Part shown: positions 1 to 7,737 of the stretch, one piece after another | Numbering within the stretch: position 1 is the first letter of the stretch | How the letters are laid out: every line of letters begins with the position of its first letter | NCBI GenBank assembly: GCA_965219015.1 | Contig: CBDCNH010000011.1 | Location: forward strand, 310,001 to 374,000 | Direction: 5' to 3' | Source: CBDCNH01 sp965219015 | GTDB lineage: Bacteria; Pseudomonadota; Alphaproteobacteria; Rhodobacterales; Rhodobacteraceae | DNA: 64,000 nt | Translations under genes and position numbers: made by a program | The notes under the pieces: model-generated | What the model was told of the DNA's origin: nothing | The model's database searches: none | Seen by the model: the letters and a program-made list of their open reading frames with translations, nothing else

Positions 1-255
1 TAGCAAGAGCGCATCCCGGTCACAGTCGATGCGGAGCTCCTCGAGGTGCTGGACGTGACCGCTGGTGGCGCCCTTGATCCAGAGCTCGCCCCGGCTCCGC
101 GACCAGTAGGTCACGCGACCGGTGGCGAGCGTGGCGGCGAGGCTCTCGCGCGACATCCACGCGAGCATCAGCACCTCGCCGGTCGCGGCATCCTGCGCCA
201 CGGCCGGGATGAGGCCGGCCGCGGTCCAGGCAAGGGTCTCGGGGTCGAGGGGCAT
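1..255 (-). CDS. hisI: Phosphoribosyl-AMP cyclohydrolase, C-terminus cut by window edge
   Basis: This is the third step of histidine biosynthesis, the hydrolytic opening of the purine ring of phosphoribosyl-AMP in the cytoplasm. The first 85 residues are present; the rest lies left of the window. The hallmark HisI block is visible: MLAWMSRESL, then TGRVTYWSRSRGELW, then TSGHVQ and IDCDRDALL, the last holding the metal-binding Cys and Asp residues. The ATG at 255 starts MPLDPETLAW and gives the expected N-terminal length. The gene is divergent from the IscU-like gene at 312, so the 56 bases between must hold both start regions. Confidence 0.93.
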   Translation of the reverse strand, partial: MPLDPETLAWTAAGLIPAVAQDAATGEVLMLAWMSRESLAATLATGRVTYWSRSRGELWIKGATSGHVQHLEELRIDCDRDALLL

Positions 256-311
256 GGCTTTCCAATCGCCGGTGGCACCCCTATCTAGAGGCTCCGGGAA
301 GGAAGCGAAAC

Positions 312-749
312 ATGGGCGACAGCGATCTCATCCAGCTTTACTCGGCGCGGATCCTGGCACTCGCGTCGGACCTGCCGCGCACGCGCCGGCTCGACGGGCC
401 GCACGCGACCGTCCGCAAGCGCTCGCCGCTCTGCGGCTCCACGGTGACCGTGGACATCCGGATCGCCGACGGACGCATCGCCGACTACGGCCAGGACGTG
501 AAGGCCTGCGCTCTCGGCCAGGCGGCAGCGGCGGTGATCGGGGGTGCCGCGATCGGTCGAACGCAGCCGGAAATCAATACGTTGCGCGACGAACTTCGCG
601 CGATGCTCAAAGCGGACGGACCGGCACCGCAGGCGCCCTTCGACGGGCTCGAGGTGCTGCTTCCAGCGCGGGACTACAAGAACCGCCATGCGTCGATCCT
701 GCTGACCGCCGAAGCGCTGGCAGAAGCGTTCGAGGCAGCGCAAGCCTAG
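312..749 (+). CDS. IscU/NifU-N-like iron-sulfur cluster scaffold protein
   Basis: A 145-residue protein of the IscU/NifU N-terminal fold, which builds Fe-S clusters for transfer to apoproteins. Two of the three cluster-ligand cysteines are seen: C41 in SPLCGSTVTVD and C66 in VKACALGQAA. At the place of the third (LHCSI in classical IscU) the sequence reads NRHASILL, so the His is kept but Cys is replaced by Ala127. The GGAAGG upstream of ATG 312 is a fair ribosome binding site. It is not next to iscS or hscA, so it is probably a lineage-specific IscU paralogue. Whether it still carries a cluster is unclear. Confidence 0.8.
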   Translation: MGDSDLIQLYSARILALASDLPRTRRLDGPHATVRKRSPLCGSTVTVDIRIADGRIADYGQDVKACALGQAAAAVIGGAAIGRTQPEINTLRDELRAMLKADGPAPQAPFDGLEVLLPARDYKNRHASILLTAEALAEAFEAAQA

Positions 750-755
750 AAAAAA

Positions 756-782
756 GGCCGCCACTCGGTCGGAGCGGCGGCC
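756..782 (-). terminator. Rho-independent terminator of the small SOS-linked gene
   Basis: GGCCGCC (756-762) pairs with GGCGGCC (776-782). The A-run at 750-755 becomes a U-tract after the hairpin when read on the minus strand. It lies 43 bases after the stop of the 34-codon ORF at 825-929, which supports that ORF being a separate transcription unit. Confidence 0.75.
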
Positions 783-824
783 AGACGGGGCCGCGGGGAC
801 AGCGGAGCGGCGGCCCGGGAAACG

Positions 825-929
825 TCAGCCGGCCGGAAAATGCAGCATCGCGAGGAGCATGACGACCAGGGCACCGACGCTGGCGACGTCGGCGCCGTAG
901 GCCACGGATGAAAGAGCTCGGGTCCGCAT
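825..929 (-). CDS. Small single-span membrane peptide (34 aa), LexA-box linked, SidA-like in form
   Basis: A 34-codon ORF. It starts at ATG 929, behind a strong ribosome binding site (GGGAGG, 5 bases upstream), and ends at TGA 825. The peptide has a short basic N-terminus (MRTRAL) and one hydrophobic stretch at about residues 15-32 (VASVGALVVMLLAMLHF), the form of an inner-membrane micropeptide. A GTTC-N7-GTTC LexA box lies 17 bases upstream of the start codon and a rho-independent terminator follows, so it looks like its own SOS-controlled unit just after recG. Caulobacter SidA is a 29-residue LexA-regulated membrane inhibitor of division. The likeness is in size, topology and control; I cannot show homology. 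It could also be an SOS toxin-like peptide. Confidence 0.6.
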   Translation of the reverse strand: MRTRALSSVAYGADVASVGALVVMLLAMLHFPAG

Positions 930-945
930 CGCAACCTCCCTGAAT

Positions 946-960
946 GTTCTGTGAATGTTC
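946..960. promoter_or_regulatory. LexA operator (SOS box), GTTC-N7-GTTC
   Basis: GTTCTGTGAATGTTC matches exactly the GTTC-N7-GTTC direct-repeat LexA box known from Rhodobacter and other Alphaproteobacteria. A 9-base word GAATGTTCT occurs at 942-950 and 953-961, and its inverted copy at 982-990, so the promoter has three half-site-like words. The box lies between the recG stop (1013) and the start of the 34-aa ORF (929). Confidence 0.75.
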
Positions 961-1012
961 TAGAAATCTTTACCATTGTAAAGAACATTCGAAGACCGAC
1001 GGGCCACGGGTC

Positions 1013-3100
1013 TCAGCCGACGGTGATCCAGCGCGTCGCGTCGGCATGGTCGAGCAGATGCAGGAGCACGCGTGCCGCCTGCCCGCGCGGGCCTTCGAGC
1101 ATCGGATCGGCGCCGAGCAGCGCGCGCGCGTCGCGCTGCGCGACCGCCATCAGCGCGCCCTGCCGCTCGAGATCGGCGACGCGGAATCGCGGCAGCCCGG
1201 ACTGCGCCGTCCCGATCACGTCGCCCGCGCCGCGAATCGCCAGGTCCTCCTCGGCGATGCGGAACCCGTCCTCGGTGTCGCGCAGGAGCGTCAGCCGCCG
1301 GGCCGCGGCCTCTCCGAGCGGCGGCTGGTACAGCAGGAGGCACGTCGAGGCGGCACTCCCCCGGCCGACCCGTCCGCGAAGCTGGTGGAGCTGCGCCAGC
1401 CCGAAGCTCTCGGCGCGCTCGATCACCATGATCGTGGCGTTGGGGACGTTGACGCCCACCTCGATCACCGTCGTCGCGACGAGCACGCCCACGCGGCCCC
1501 TGGCGAAGGCCGCCATCGCCGCGTCCTTTTCCGCGGGCGGCATCTGTCCATGCACCAGCGCCACCCGGCCCGCCCCGAGCGCCGTGGCAAGCCGCAGCGC
1601 CCGGTCCGTCGCGGCGGCGAGGTCCACCGCCGCGCTCTCCTCCACGAGCGGGCACACCCAATAGGCCTGCCGCCCGGCCGCGACCGCGTCCCGCAGATGC
1701 GCCACGACCTCGTCGATGCGGACCGCCGGCACCAGCGCCGTCGCGATCGGCTGCCGGCCGGGCGGCTTCTCGTCGAGCACCGAGACGTCCATGTGCCCGA
1801 ACTGCGCGAGACTGAGGCTGCGCGGGATCGGCGTCGCGGTCATCACCAGCACGTCGGTCGCCCGGCCCTTCAGACCCAGCTCCTTGCGCTGCGCGACGCC
1901 GAAGCGGTGCTGCTCGTCGATGACCGCGAGGCGCAGGTCGTGAAACGCGACGGCGCGCTGAAAGACCGCATGGGTGCCGACGAGGATGTCGATCTCGCCC
2001 GCCGCGAGGGCACGGAGCCGGTCCGCGCGCTCGGGCCCCCGGTCGCGGCCGGTCAGCACCTCGAGCCGGACCCCCGTCGCCTCGGCCAGCGGGCCGAGGC
2101 TCTCGACGTGCTGGCGCGCGAGGATCTCCGTCGGCGCCATCAGCACGCCCTGCCCGCCCGCCTCCACCGCGACGAGGAGCGCGAGGAACGCGACGACGGT
2201 TTTCCCGGCGCCGACGTCGCCTTGCAGGAGACGGTTCATCCGGTGCGGCGCGGCCATGTCTTCGACGATCTCGCGGATCGCGCGGTTCTGCGCTCCGGTG
2301 AGCGCATAACCGAGCGAAGCCAGAACCTTGCGCTGCAAAGCTCGCGTCCCGCATGAGCTTCGACCCGGATCCCGCCGGTCCGCTGCGCGCGCAAGGGTCA
2401 GCGAAAGCTGGTGCGCGAAGAGCTCGTCATAGGCGAGCCGCGCGCGCGGGGGGGCGTCCGGCGAGAGGGCTTCGGGCCCCTCCGGCGCATGGGCCGCGAC
2501 GAGCGCCGCGCGCCACGCGGGCCAGCCTTCGCGCGCGACAAGCGCGGGGTCGGCCCATTCGGCGAGGTCGGGCGCGAGATCGAGCGCCGCCGCGACCCCG
2601 CGCCCGACGATCCGCTGCGTGAGCCCCGCGGCGAGCGGATAGACCGGCTCGAAGGCCGGCAGCGTCGCGCCGTCGAGAGGCAGGATGTGGTCGGGGTGAA
2701 CCATCTGCACGATGCCGTCGAAGATCTCCGCCCGCCCCGAGACGAGGCGCCTGCTGCCGCGTGGCAGGATGCGCGACAGCTCGGCCGCGCTCGCGCGGAA
2801 GAACACCAGCTCGAACTCGGTCGCGGCATCGGCCACCAGCACCTTCCAGGGCCGCGTCTTGGTGCGGGGCGCCAGATGCGCGCCCACCGTCACCTCGACG
2901 GTGACGACGCCGGGCAGGGCCGCGCCCCGGACGGTGGCGATGCGGGCTCGGCTGACGCCCGAGGCGGGGAGCGTCCAGAGGAGGTCGCGGGGCAGGCGCG
3001 CGCCGATGCCGGCGAAGGCGGCGGCGGTCTTCGGACCGATGCCGGGGAGCGTCTCGAGCCCGGCAAAGAGCGCGAAAAGGGTCTCGGGGCGGCCCTGCAA
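1013..3100 (-). CDS. recG: ATP-dependent DNA helicase RecG
   Basis: RecG remodels stalled forks and branched DNA. The 695-residue length fits the family. An N-terminal wedge/OB region precedes the helicase core: Walker A GDVGAGK at about 294-300, the DEAD-like box DEQH at 395-398, TATPIP near 421, and the RecG/Mfd-type QLRGRVGRG near 573-581. The start is TTG 3100, only 3 bases after the ligA stop, so translation is probably coupled to ligA. There is no ATG nearby that would give a normal N-terminus. The stop at 1013 is followed by the LexA-box region. Confidence 0.95.
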   Translation of the reverse strand: MQGRPETLFALFAGLETLPGIGPKTAAAFAGIGARLPRDLLWTLPASGVSRARIATVRGAALPGVVTVEVTVGAHLAPRTKTRPWKVLVADAATEFELVFFRASAAELSRILPRGSRRLVSGRAEIFDGIVQMVHPDHILPLDGATLPAFEPVYPLAAGLTQRIVGRGVAAALDLAPDLAEWADPALVAREGWPAWRAALVAAHAPEGPEALSPDAPPRARLAYDELFAHQLSLTLARAADRRDPGRSSCGTRALQRKVLASLGYALTGAQNRAIREIVEDMAAPHRMNRLLQGDVGAGKTVVAFLALLVAVEAGGQGVLMAPTEILARQHVESLGPLAEATGVRLEVLTGRDRGPERADRLRALAAGEIDILVGTHAVFQRAVAFHDLRLAVIDEQHRFGVAQRKELGLKGRATDVLVMTATPIPRSLSLAQFGHMDVSVLDEKPPGRQPIATALVPAVRIDEVVAHLRDAVAAGRQAYWVCPLVEESAAVDLAAATDRALRLATALGAGRVALVHGQMPPAEKDAAMAAFARGRVGVLVATTVIEVGVNVPNATIMVIERAESFGLAQLHQLRGRVGRGSAASTCLLLYQPPLGEAAARRLTLLRDTEDGFRIAEEDLAIRGAGDVIGTAQSGLPRFRVADLERQGALMAVAQRDARALLGADPMLEGPRGQAARVLLHLLDHADATRWITVG

Positions 3101-3103
3101 GCC

Positions 3104-5230
3104 TCAGCCCGCGCCGATGAGCGCGCGCCACCCTGCCTCGTCGAGGACCGCGACACCGAGTTCGGTGGCCTTCCTTGCCTTCGAACCCGCCTCCGCGCCC
3201 GCGACGAGGTAGTCCGTCCTTGCCGACACGGAGCCCGCCACCCGTGCGCCGAGCGCCTCGGCGCGGGCCTTCGCCTCGGCGCGGGTCATCGTCTCGAGCG
3301 TGCCGGTGAACACCACCGTGCGCCCCGCGACCGGGCTGTCGACGGGGCCGCGCCGCTCGGCGTCCTCGATGTCGAGGAGCGCCGCGAGCCGGTCGATCGA
3401 GGCGCGGCCGGGGCCATCGGCGAAGGCACCGACGACCGCGGCGGCGAGCACGTCGCCGATCCCGTCGATGCCGGTGAGCTCGGCCCAGGACGCGCCGTCA
3501 CCGGGCGCCGCACGGGTTGCCGCGGCCTCGAAGGTGCTCCACGAGCCGTAGTGGCGCGCAAGGAGCTTCGCTGCCGCCTCGCCGGCATGTCGAATGCCGA
3601 GGCCGAAGATCATCCGGTCGAGCGCGATCCGGCGCCGCTTCTCGATCGAGTCGAGGAGGTTCTGGGCCGACTTCGCCCCCCAGCCCTCGCGGGCGGCGAT
3701 GCCGTCGGCGCCGACCCGCTCGGCAAGCGTGAAGATGTCGGCGGGCTCGGCGATCAGCCCGTCGCGGGCGAACTGCTCGACCTGCTTGGCGCCCAGCCCC
3801 TCGATGTCGAAGGCGGCGCGGCCGACGAAGTGCTTCAGCCGCTCGACGCGCTGCGCGGGGCAGATCAGCCCCCCGGTGCAGCGGCGCACGGCGTCGCCGG
3901 GCTCGCGTCGGGCCTCGGAGCCGCAGTCGGGGCAGACGGTCGGGAAGCGGTAGGGTTCGGCGTCATCGGGGCGGGCGGCGAGGTCCACGTCGGCGATCTT
4001 CGGGATCACGTCGCCGGCGCGGTAGACCTGCACGAGGTCACCCGCGCGGATGTCGCGGCCACCTCGGATCCCGGCGCCGCTCGCGTCGCGGCCGGCGATG
4101 TAGTCCTCGTTGTGGAGCGTCGCGTTCGAGACCGACACGCCGCCGACGGTGACGGGAGCGAGGCGCGCGACCGGCGAGAGCGCGCCGGTGCGCCCGACCT
4201 GGATCTCGATGGCGCGGAGGCGCGTCCAGGCAAGCTCGGCCGCGAACTTGTGCGCGATGGCCCAGCGGGGGGTGGCCGAGCGCATCCCGAGGCGGCCCTG
4301 CAGCGCGAGGTCGTCGACCTTGTAGACCACGCCGTCGATGTCGTAGCCGAGCCCGGGGCGCGCGGCGGCGATGGCCGCGTGGGCGGCGAGCATCTCGGAC
4401 GCGCCCCGGACGACGCGGGTGAGCGGATTGACCGGGAAGCCCAGCGCGGCAAGCCGGTCGAGCGCGCCCATCTGCGTCGGCGCGAGCGGCGCCGAGAGGT
4501 CTCCCCAGGCGTAGGCGAAGAACCGCAGCGGCCGCGCGCGGGTGACGCGGGCGTCGAGCTGGCGCAGCGAGCCCGCGGCGGCGTTCCTCGGGTTGGCGAA
4601 GCGGCGGCCGCCTGCGGCGTCCTGCCGGCCGTTCAGCGCCTCGAAATCCGCCTCGGCCATGTAGACCTCGCCGCGCACCTCGAGAATGTCGGGCGCGCCG
4701 GCAAGACGGTCGGGGATGTCGGCGATGGTCCGGGCGTTCGCGGTCACGTCCTCGCCCGTCACGCCGTCGCCGCGGGTGGCGGCACGCACGAGCCGGCCCG
4801 CCTCGTAGCGCAGCGCCAGCGACAGCCCGTCGATCTTCGGCTCTGCGGTGAACGCGAGCGCCGCGTCGGGCCCGAGCCCAAGCCCAAGCCCGAGAAAGCG
4901 CCGCACGCGCACCTCGAACTCGACCACCTCGGTGTCCGCAAAGGCGTTCTCGAGCGAGAGCATGGGCTTTTCGTGCCGGACCTTCGCGAAGCCGTCGGCA
5001 GGGGCCGCGCCCACGCGGGCGGAGGGACTGTCCGCGCGGATGAGGCCCGGAAAGCGCGCTTCGATCGCGGCGCTCTGGCGCTTCAGCGCATCGTAGGCGG
5101 CGTCGTCGATGATCGGGTCGTCACGGGTGTGGTAGGCCGCATCGGCTTCGGCGAGACGGTGCGCCAGACGGTCGAGCGCGGCCGCGGCCGCGGCCTCGTC
5201 GAGCGCGTCCACGTCGATGTCACCGCTCAT
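3104..5230 (-). CDS. ligA: NAD-dependent DNA ligase
   Basis: The essential replicative ligase, sealing nicks with NAD as adenylate donor; 708 residues. In order: the Ia domain with the YDALK region, the adenylation domain with SLENAF and the catalytic lysine in KIDG (K132), the OB fold, a four-Cys zinc finger (CPDCG then CTGGLIC), helix-hairpin-helix repeats with a GIDGIGD motif, and a C-terminal BRCT domain (VVFTGTLETMTRAEAK). A short GLGLGLG run at about residues 114-120 is an oddity. The gene is first in a ligA-recG unit and is separated from ctrA upstream by a strong hairpin. Confidence 0.96.
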   Translation of the reverse strand: MSGDIDVDALDEAAAAAALDRLAHRLAEADAAYHTRDDPIIDDAAYDALKRQSAAIEARFPGLIRADSPSARVGAAPADGFAKVRHEKPMLSLENAFADTEVVEFEVRVRRFLGLGLGLGPDAALAFTAEPKIDGLSLALRYEAGRLVRAATRGDGVTGEDVTANARTIADIPDRLAGAPDILEVRGEVYMAEADFEALNGRQDAAGGRRFANPRNAAAGSLRQLDARVTRARPLRFFAYAWGDLSAPLAPTQMGALDRLAALGFPVNPLTRVVRGASEMLAAHAAIAAARPGLGYDIDGVVYKVDDLALQGRLGMRSATPRWAIAHKFAAELAWTRLRAIEIQVGRTGALSPVARLAPVTVGGVSVSNATLHNEDYIAGRDASGAGIRGGRDIRAGDLVQVYRAGDVIPKIADVDLAARPDDAEPYRFPTVCPDCGSEARREPGDAVRRCTGGLICPAQRVERLKHFVGRAAFDIEGLGAKQVEQFARDGLIAEPADIFTLAERVGADGIAAREGWGAKSAQNLLDSIEKRRRIALDRMIFGLGIRHAGEAAAKLLARHYGSWSTFEAAATRAAPGDGASWAELTGIDGIGDVLAAAVVGAFADGPGRASIDRLAALLDIEDAERRGPVDSPVAGRTVVFTGTLETMTRAEAKARAEALGARVAGSVSARTDYLVAGAEAGSKARKATELGVAVLDEAGWRALIGAG

Positions 5231-5318
5231 GCCCGCACCCCAGCCGGTCGCCCGGGATGGAGACTAGGCAGCCGACCCGCGGGCGTCCAGCAGGGCGAGC
5301 GGCTCTGTCGCGCCAAAG

Positions 5319-5359
5319 GGTTCGGGCCCGGCTGCTTGGGAGCGGCCGGGCCCGAAACC
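5319..5359 (-). terminator. Hairpin terminator after ctrA
   Basis: GGTTCGGGCCCGGC (5319-5332) pairs with GCCGGGCCCGAAACC (5345-5359), allowing one bulged base. It sits 27 bases past the ctrA stop and before ligA on the minus strand. The U-tract is weak (CCCTTTGG), so termination may be partial. Confidence 0.6.
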
Positions 5360-5385
5360 TTGGAAACATGACGGAAGGGGCGCCG

Positions 5386-6099
5386 TCAGGCCCCGATGGC
5401 GATGCGCCGGACGGCCTCCACCGGCACCGGGTCGCGCAGGACGTAGCCGCGGCCCCAGACGGTCTCGATGTAGTTGTCGCCCCCGGTGGCCTCCGCGAGT
5501 TTCTTTCTCAGCTTGCAGATGAACACGTCGATGATCTTCAACTCGGGCTCGTCCATCCCGCCGTAGAGATGGTTGAGGAACATCTCCTTGGTCAGGGTCG
5601 TGCCCTTGCGGAGGCTCAGAAGCTCGAGCATCTGGTACTCCTTGCCGGTGAGATGCACCGACTTGCCTTCGGACTCGACGGTCTTCGCGTCGAGGTTGAC
5701 ATTGATCTTGCCGGTGCGGATCGTGGACTGGGCGTGTCCCTTGGAGCGGCGGATGATCGCATGGATGCGCGCGACCAGCTCCTCGCGGTGGAACGGCTTG
5801 GTCAGATAGTCGTCGGCGCCGAAGCCGAAGCCTTTGATCTTGTTGTCCGTATCGTCCGAGCCGGACAGGATCAGGATCGGCGTGTCGACGCGCGCGAGCC
5901 GGAGCTGGCGCAGCACCTCGTGGCCGTTCATGTCCGGGAGGTTGAGGTCCAGCAGGATCAGGTCGTAATCGTAGAGCTTCGCAAGATCGATGCCCTCCTC
6001 GCCGAGATCCGTGCAGTACACGTTGAGGTTGGCATGCGACAACATCAGTTCGATGCTGCGCGAGGTCGTCGGATCGTCTTCCACAAGCAAAACACGCAT
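5386..6099 (-). CDS. ctrA: Cell-cycle response regulator CtrA
   Basis: An OmpR-type response regulator that controls cell cycle, motility and gene-transfer-agent genes in Alphaproteobacteria. Residues 1-120 are a receiver domain with phospho-acceptor D51 in ILLDLNLPDMNG and the KPFHREEL loop. Residues about 125-230 are the winged-helix DNA-binding domain (LTGKEYQMLELL, then KIIDVFICKLRKKL and GRGYVLRDP). The protein is 237 residues from ATG 6099, which begins MRVLLVEDDP and has GGGAG upstream; the in-frame extension to 6147 is not family-like. A near-consensus CtrA box lies upstream, fitting autoregulation, and sciP is next door on the same strand. Confidence 0.96.
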   Translation of the reverse strand: MRVLLVEDDPTTSRSIELMLSHANLNVYCTDLGEEGIDLAKLYDYDLILLDLNLPDMNGHEVLRQLRLARVDTPILILSGSDDTDNKIKGFGFGADDYLTKPFHREELVARIHAIIRRSKGHAQSTIRTGKINVNLDAKTVESEGKSVHLTGKEYQMLELLSLRKGTTLTKEMFLNHLYGGMDEPELKIIDVFICKLRKKLAEATGGDNYIETVWGRGYVLRDPVPVEAVRRIAIGA

Positions 6100-6150
6100 T
6101 TCGGGTCTCCCGTCCTTGTCCCCAGTTCCCCTTAAAGTGCCGAGCAATGG

Positions 6151-6165
6151 TTAATTGCCCGTTAC
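6151..6165. promoter_or_regulatory. CtrA box upstream of ctrA (TTAA-N7-TTAC)
   Basis: TTAATTGCCCGTTAC differs by one base from the CtrA consensus TTAA-N7-TTAA. It lies about 50 bases upstream of the ctrA start, between ctrA and the sciP stop. Position and sequence suggest CtrA autoregulation, as known in Caulobacter. Confidence 0.5.
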
Positions 6166-6192
6166 CGGGACAAAGATCAAGAGAGTATCAAC

Positions 6193-6480
6193 CTAAAGTT
6201 GTCTTATCTTGTGGATGGCGGCGACCTTGAGGCCGAACTCGCCGTGCCGGTCGACCGCCGAGCGCCACAGATCGAGCTCCTCCTCCGACAGGGCGTACCG
6301 CTCCAGCGCCTCGGGGACGGTGATGAGCCCGTTGGCGACCGCGGCCACCACGCGCGCCTTGCGGCTCGCGACCCAGCGGCGCGTGTCCGAAGGCGGCAGG
6401 TCCGCGCGGGTCATCACCCGGCCGTCCGGCAACGTGACCGCGCGCGGCCCGTCGATCTTCTTCAGGTACATCGTCGTCAT
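6193..6480 (-). CDS. sciP: SciP/DUF1153 family CtrA inhibitor
   Basis: A small helix-turn-helix protein that binds CtrA and blocks its recruitment of RNA polymerase. The DUF1153 signature is clear: YLKKIDGPRAVTLPDG, then LPPSDTRRWVASRKA, then EALERYALSEEELDLWRSAV and HGEFGLKVAAI. The start is taken at ATG 6480 (MTTMYLKK, 95 residues); an ATG at 6501 would add seven unconvincing residues. It lies 94 bases upstream of ctrA on the same strand, and the CtrA box is in that gap. Confidence 0.92.
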   Translation of the reverse strand: MTTMYLKKIDGPRAVTLPDGRVMTRADLPPSDTRRWVASRKARVVAAVANGLITVPEALERYALSEEELDLWRSAVDRHGEFGLKVAAIHKIRQL

Positions 6481-6591
6481 CCCCAAGCGTGCGCCCCGCA
6501 TCGGAAATTGCCGCGTCGCGCTTAAAGACGCATGAAATCAAGGGGGCAATGCCGCTTGCATTTGCCGCGACTTGGCCTCATCTGACCGCCC

Positions 6592-7737
6592 ATGCCACGT
6601 GACAGCCACGCTCCCGCCCTCAATTCGCTCGGTTTCGCGCGGCAGCCCGCGGAGACCCGCGTCGTCGTGGCGATGTCGGGCGGGGTCGACAGCTCGGTCG
6701 TCGCGGCCGAGCTCGCGGCCGAGGGCTACGACGTCGTCGGCATCACCCTGCAGCTCTACGACCACGGAGCGGCGCTCGCGAAGAAGGGCGCCTGCTGCGC
6801 CGGGCGCGACATCGGCGACGCACGGCGGGTCGCGGAGACGCTGGGCATCCCGCATTACGTGCTCGATTACGAGACCGCGTTCCGCGCCGCCGTCATCGAC
6901 GAGTTCGCCGACGCCTACCTCGCGGGCGCGACGCCGGTGCCGTGCATCCGCTGCAACGAGCGCGTGAAGTTCACCGACCTCATGGGGATGGCGCGCGACC
7001 TCGGCGCGGACTGCATGGCGACCGGGCACTACGTCCGCCGCGAGGCGGGGGCGCGGGGACCGGAGCTGCACCGCGCGGCCGATCCCGCGCGCGACCAGTC
7101 GTATTTCCTCTTTTCCACCACGCGCGACCAGCTCGACTACCTGCGCTTTCCCCTGGGCGGGCTCGCCTCCAAGGCGGAGACGCGGGCGCTTGCGGCGCGG
7201 CACGGGCTCGGCGTCGCCGACAAGCCCGACAGCCAGGACATCTGCTTCGTGCCGAACGGCAACTATGCGGCGGTGATCGAGAAACTGCGCCCGGGTGCGG
7301 CCGAGCCCGGCGACATCGTCGACGGCGCCGGCCGCGTGCTCGGACGGCACGCGGGGGTGATCCACTATACCGTCGGCCAGCGCCGGGGCCTCGGGATCGG
7401 CGGGCTCGGGGATGCGCTCTACGTCGTGCGGCTCGATGCCGACCGGCGCGAGGTGATCGTCGGGCCGCGCTCGGACCTCGCGACGCAGACCGTCGCGGTC
7501 CAAGGCATCAACTGGCTCGGCGACGCGGGCTTCGCGAGCCGGGATGCCTGGCCGGTCGCGGTCAGGATCCGCTCGACGCGGCCGCCGGTGCCGGGGATGG
7601 CGTATCCCTCGGGCGGGACGGCGGCGCGGGTCGAGCTCGCGGTGCCCGAGGACGGCGTGGCGCCGGGACAGGCCTGCGTGTTCTACGCCCCCGAAGGCAG
7701 CCGCGTGCTCGGCGGCGGCTGGGTCGCGCGAGGCTGA
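6592..7737 (+). CDS. mnmA: tRNA-specific 2-thiouridylase MnmA
   Basis: It puts sulfur on uridine 34 of tRNA-Lys, -Glu and -Gln. The ATP pyrophosphatase P-loop SGGVDSS is at residues 29-35. The catalytic cysteine is in TPVPCIRCNERVKF and its partner in SQDICFVPNGNY; the tRNA-binding GHYVRRE is also seen. At 381 residues it matches the family, with a short N-terminal tail of about 20 residues. It is divergent from sciP. Its 3' end overlaps the convergent lpxB by 55 bases. Confidence 0.95.
   Translation: MPRDSHAPALNSLGFARQPAETRVVVAMSGGVDSSVVAAELAAEGYDVVGITLQLYDHGAALAKKGACCAGRDIGDARRVAETLGIPHYVLDYETAFRAAVIDEFADAYLAGATPVPCIRCNERVKFTDLMGMARDLGADCMATGHYVRREAGARGPELHRAADPARDQSYFLFSTTRDQLDYLRFPLGGLASKAETRALAARHGLGVADKPDSQDICFVPNGNYAAVIEKLRPGAAEPGDIVDGAGRVLGRHAGVIHYTVGQRRGLGIGGLGDALYVVRLDADRREVIVGPRSDLATQTVAVQGINWLGDAGFASRDAWPVAVRIRSTRPPVPGMAYPSGGTAARVELAVPEDGVAPGQACVFYAPEGSRVLGGGWVARG

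Noticed and set aside
983..997. A second full LexA box on the recG side
   Set aside because: GAACATTCGAAGACC has only one GAAC half-site; the second is GACC, so it does not meet the consensus.
2411..5371. A 986-codon open frame on the plus strand
   Set aside because: It mirrors recG and ligA, which have full motif support. No family motif in the frame.
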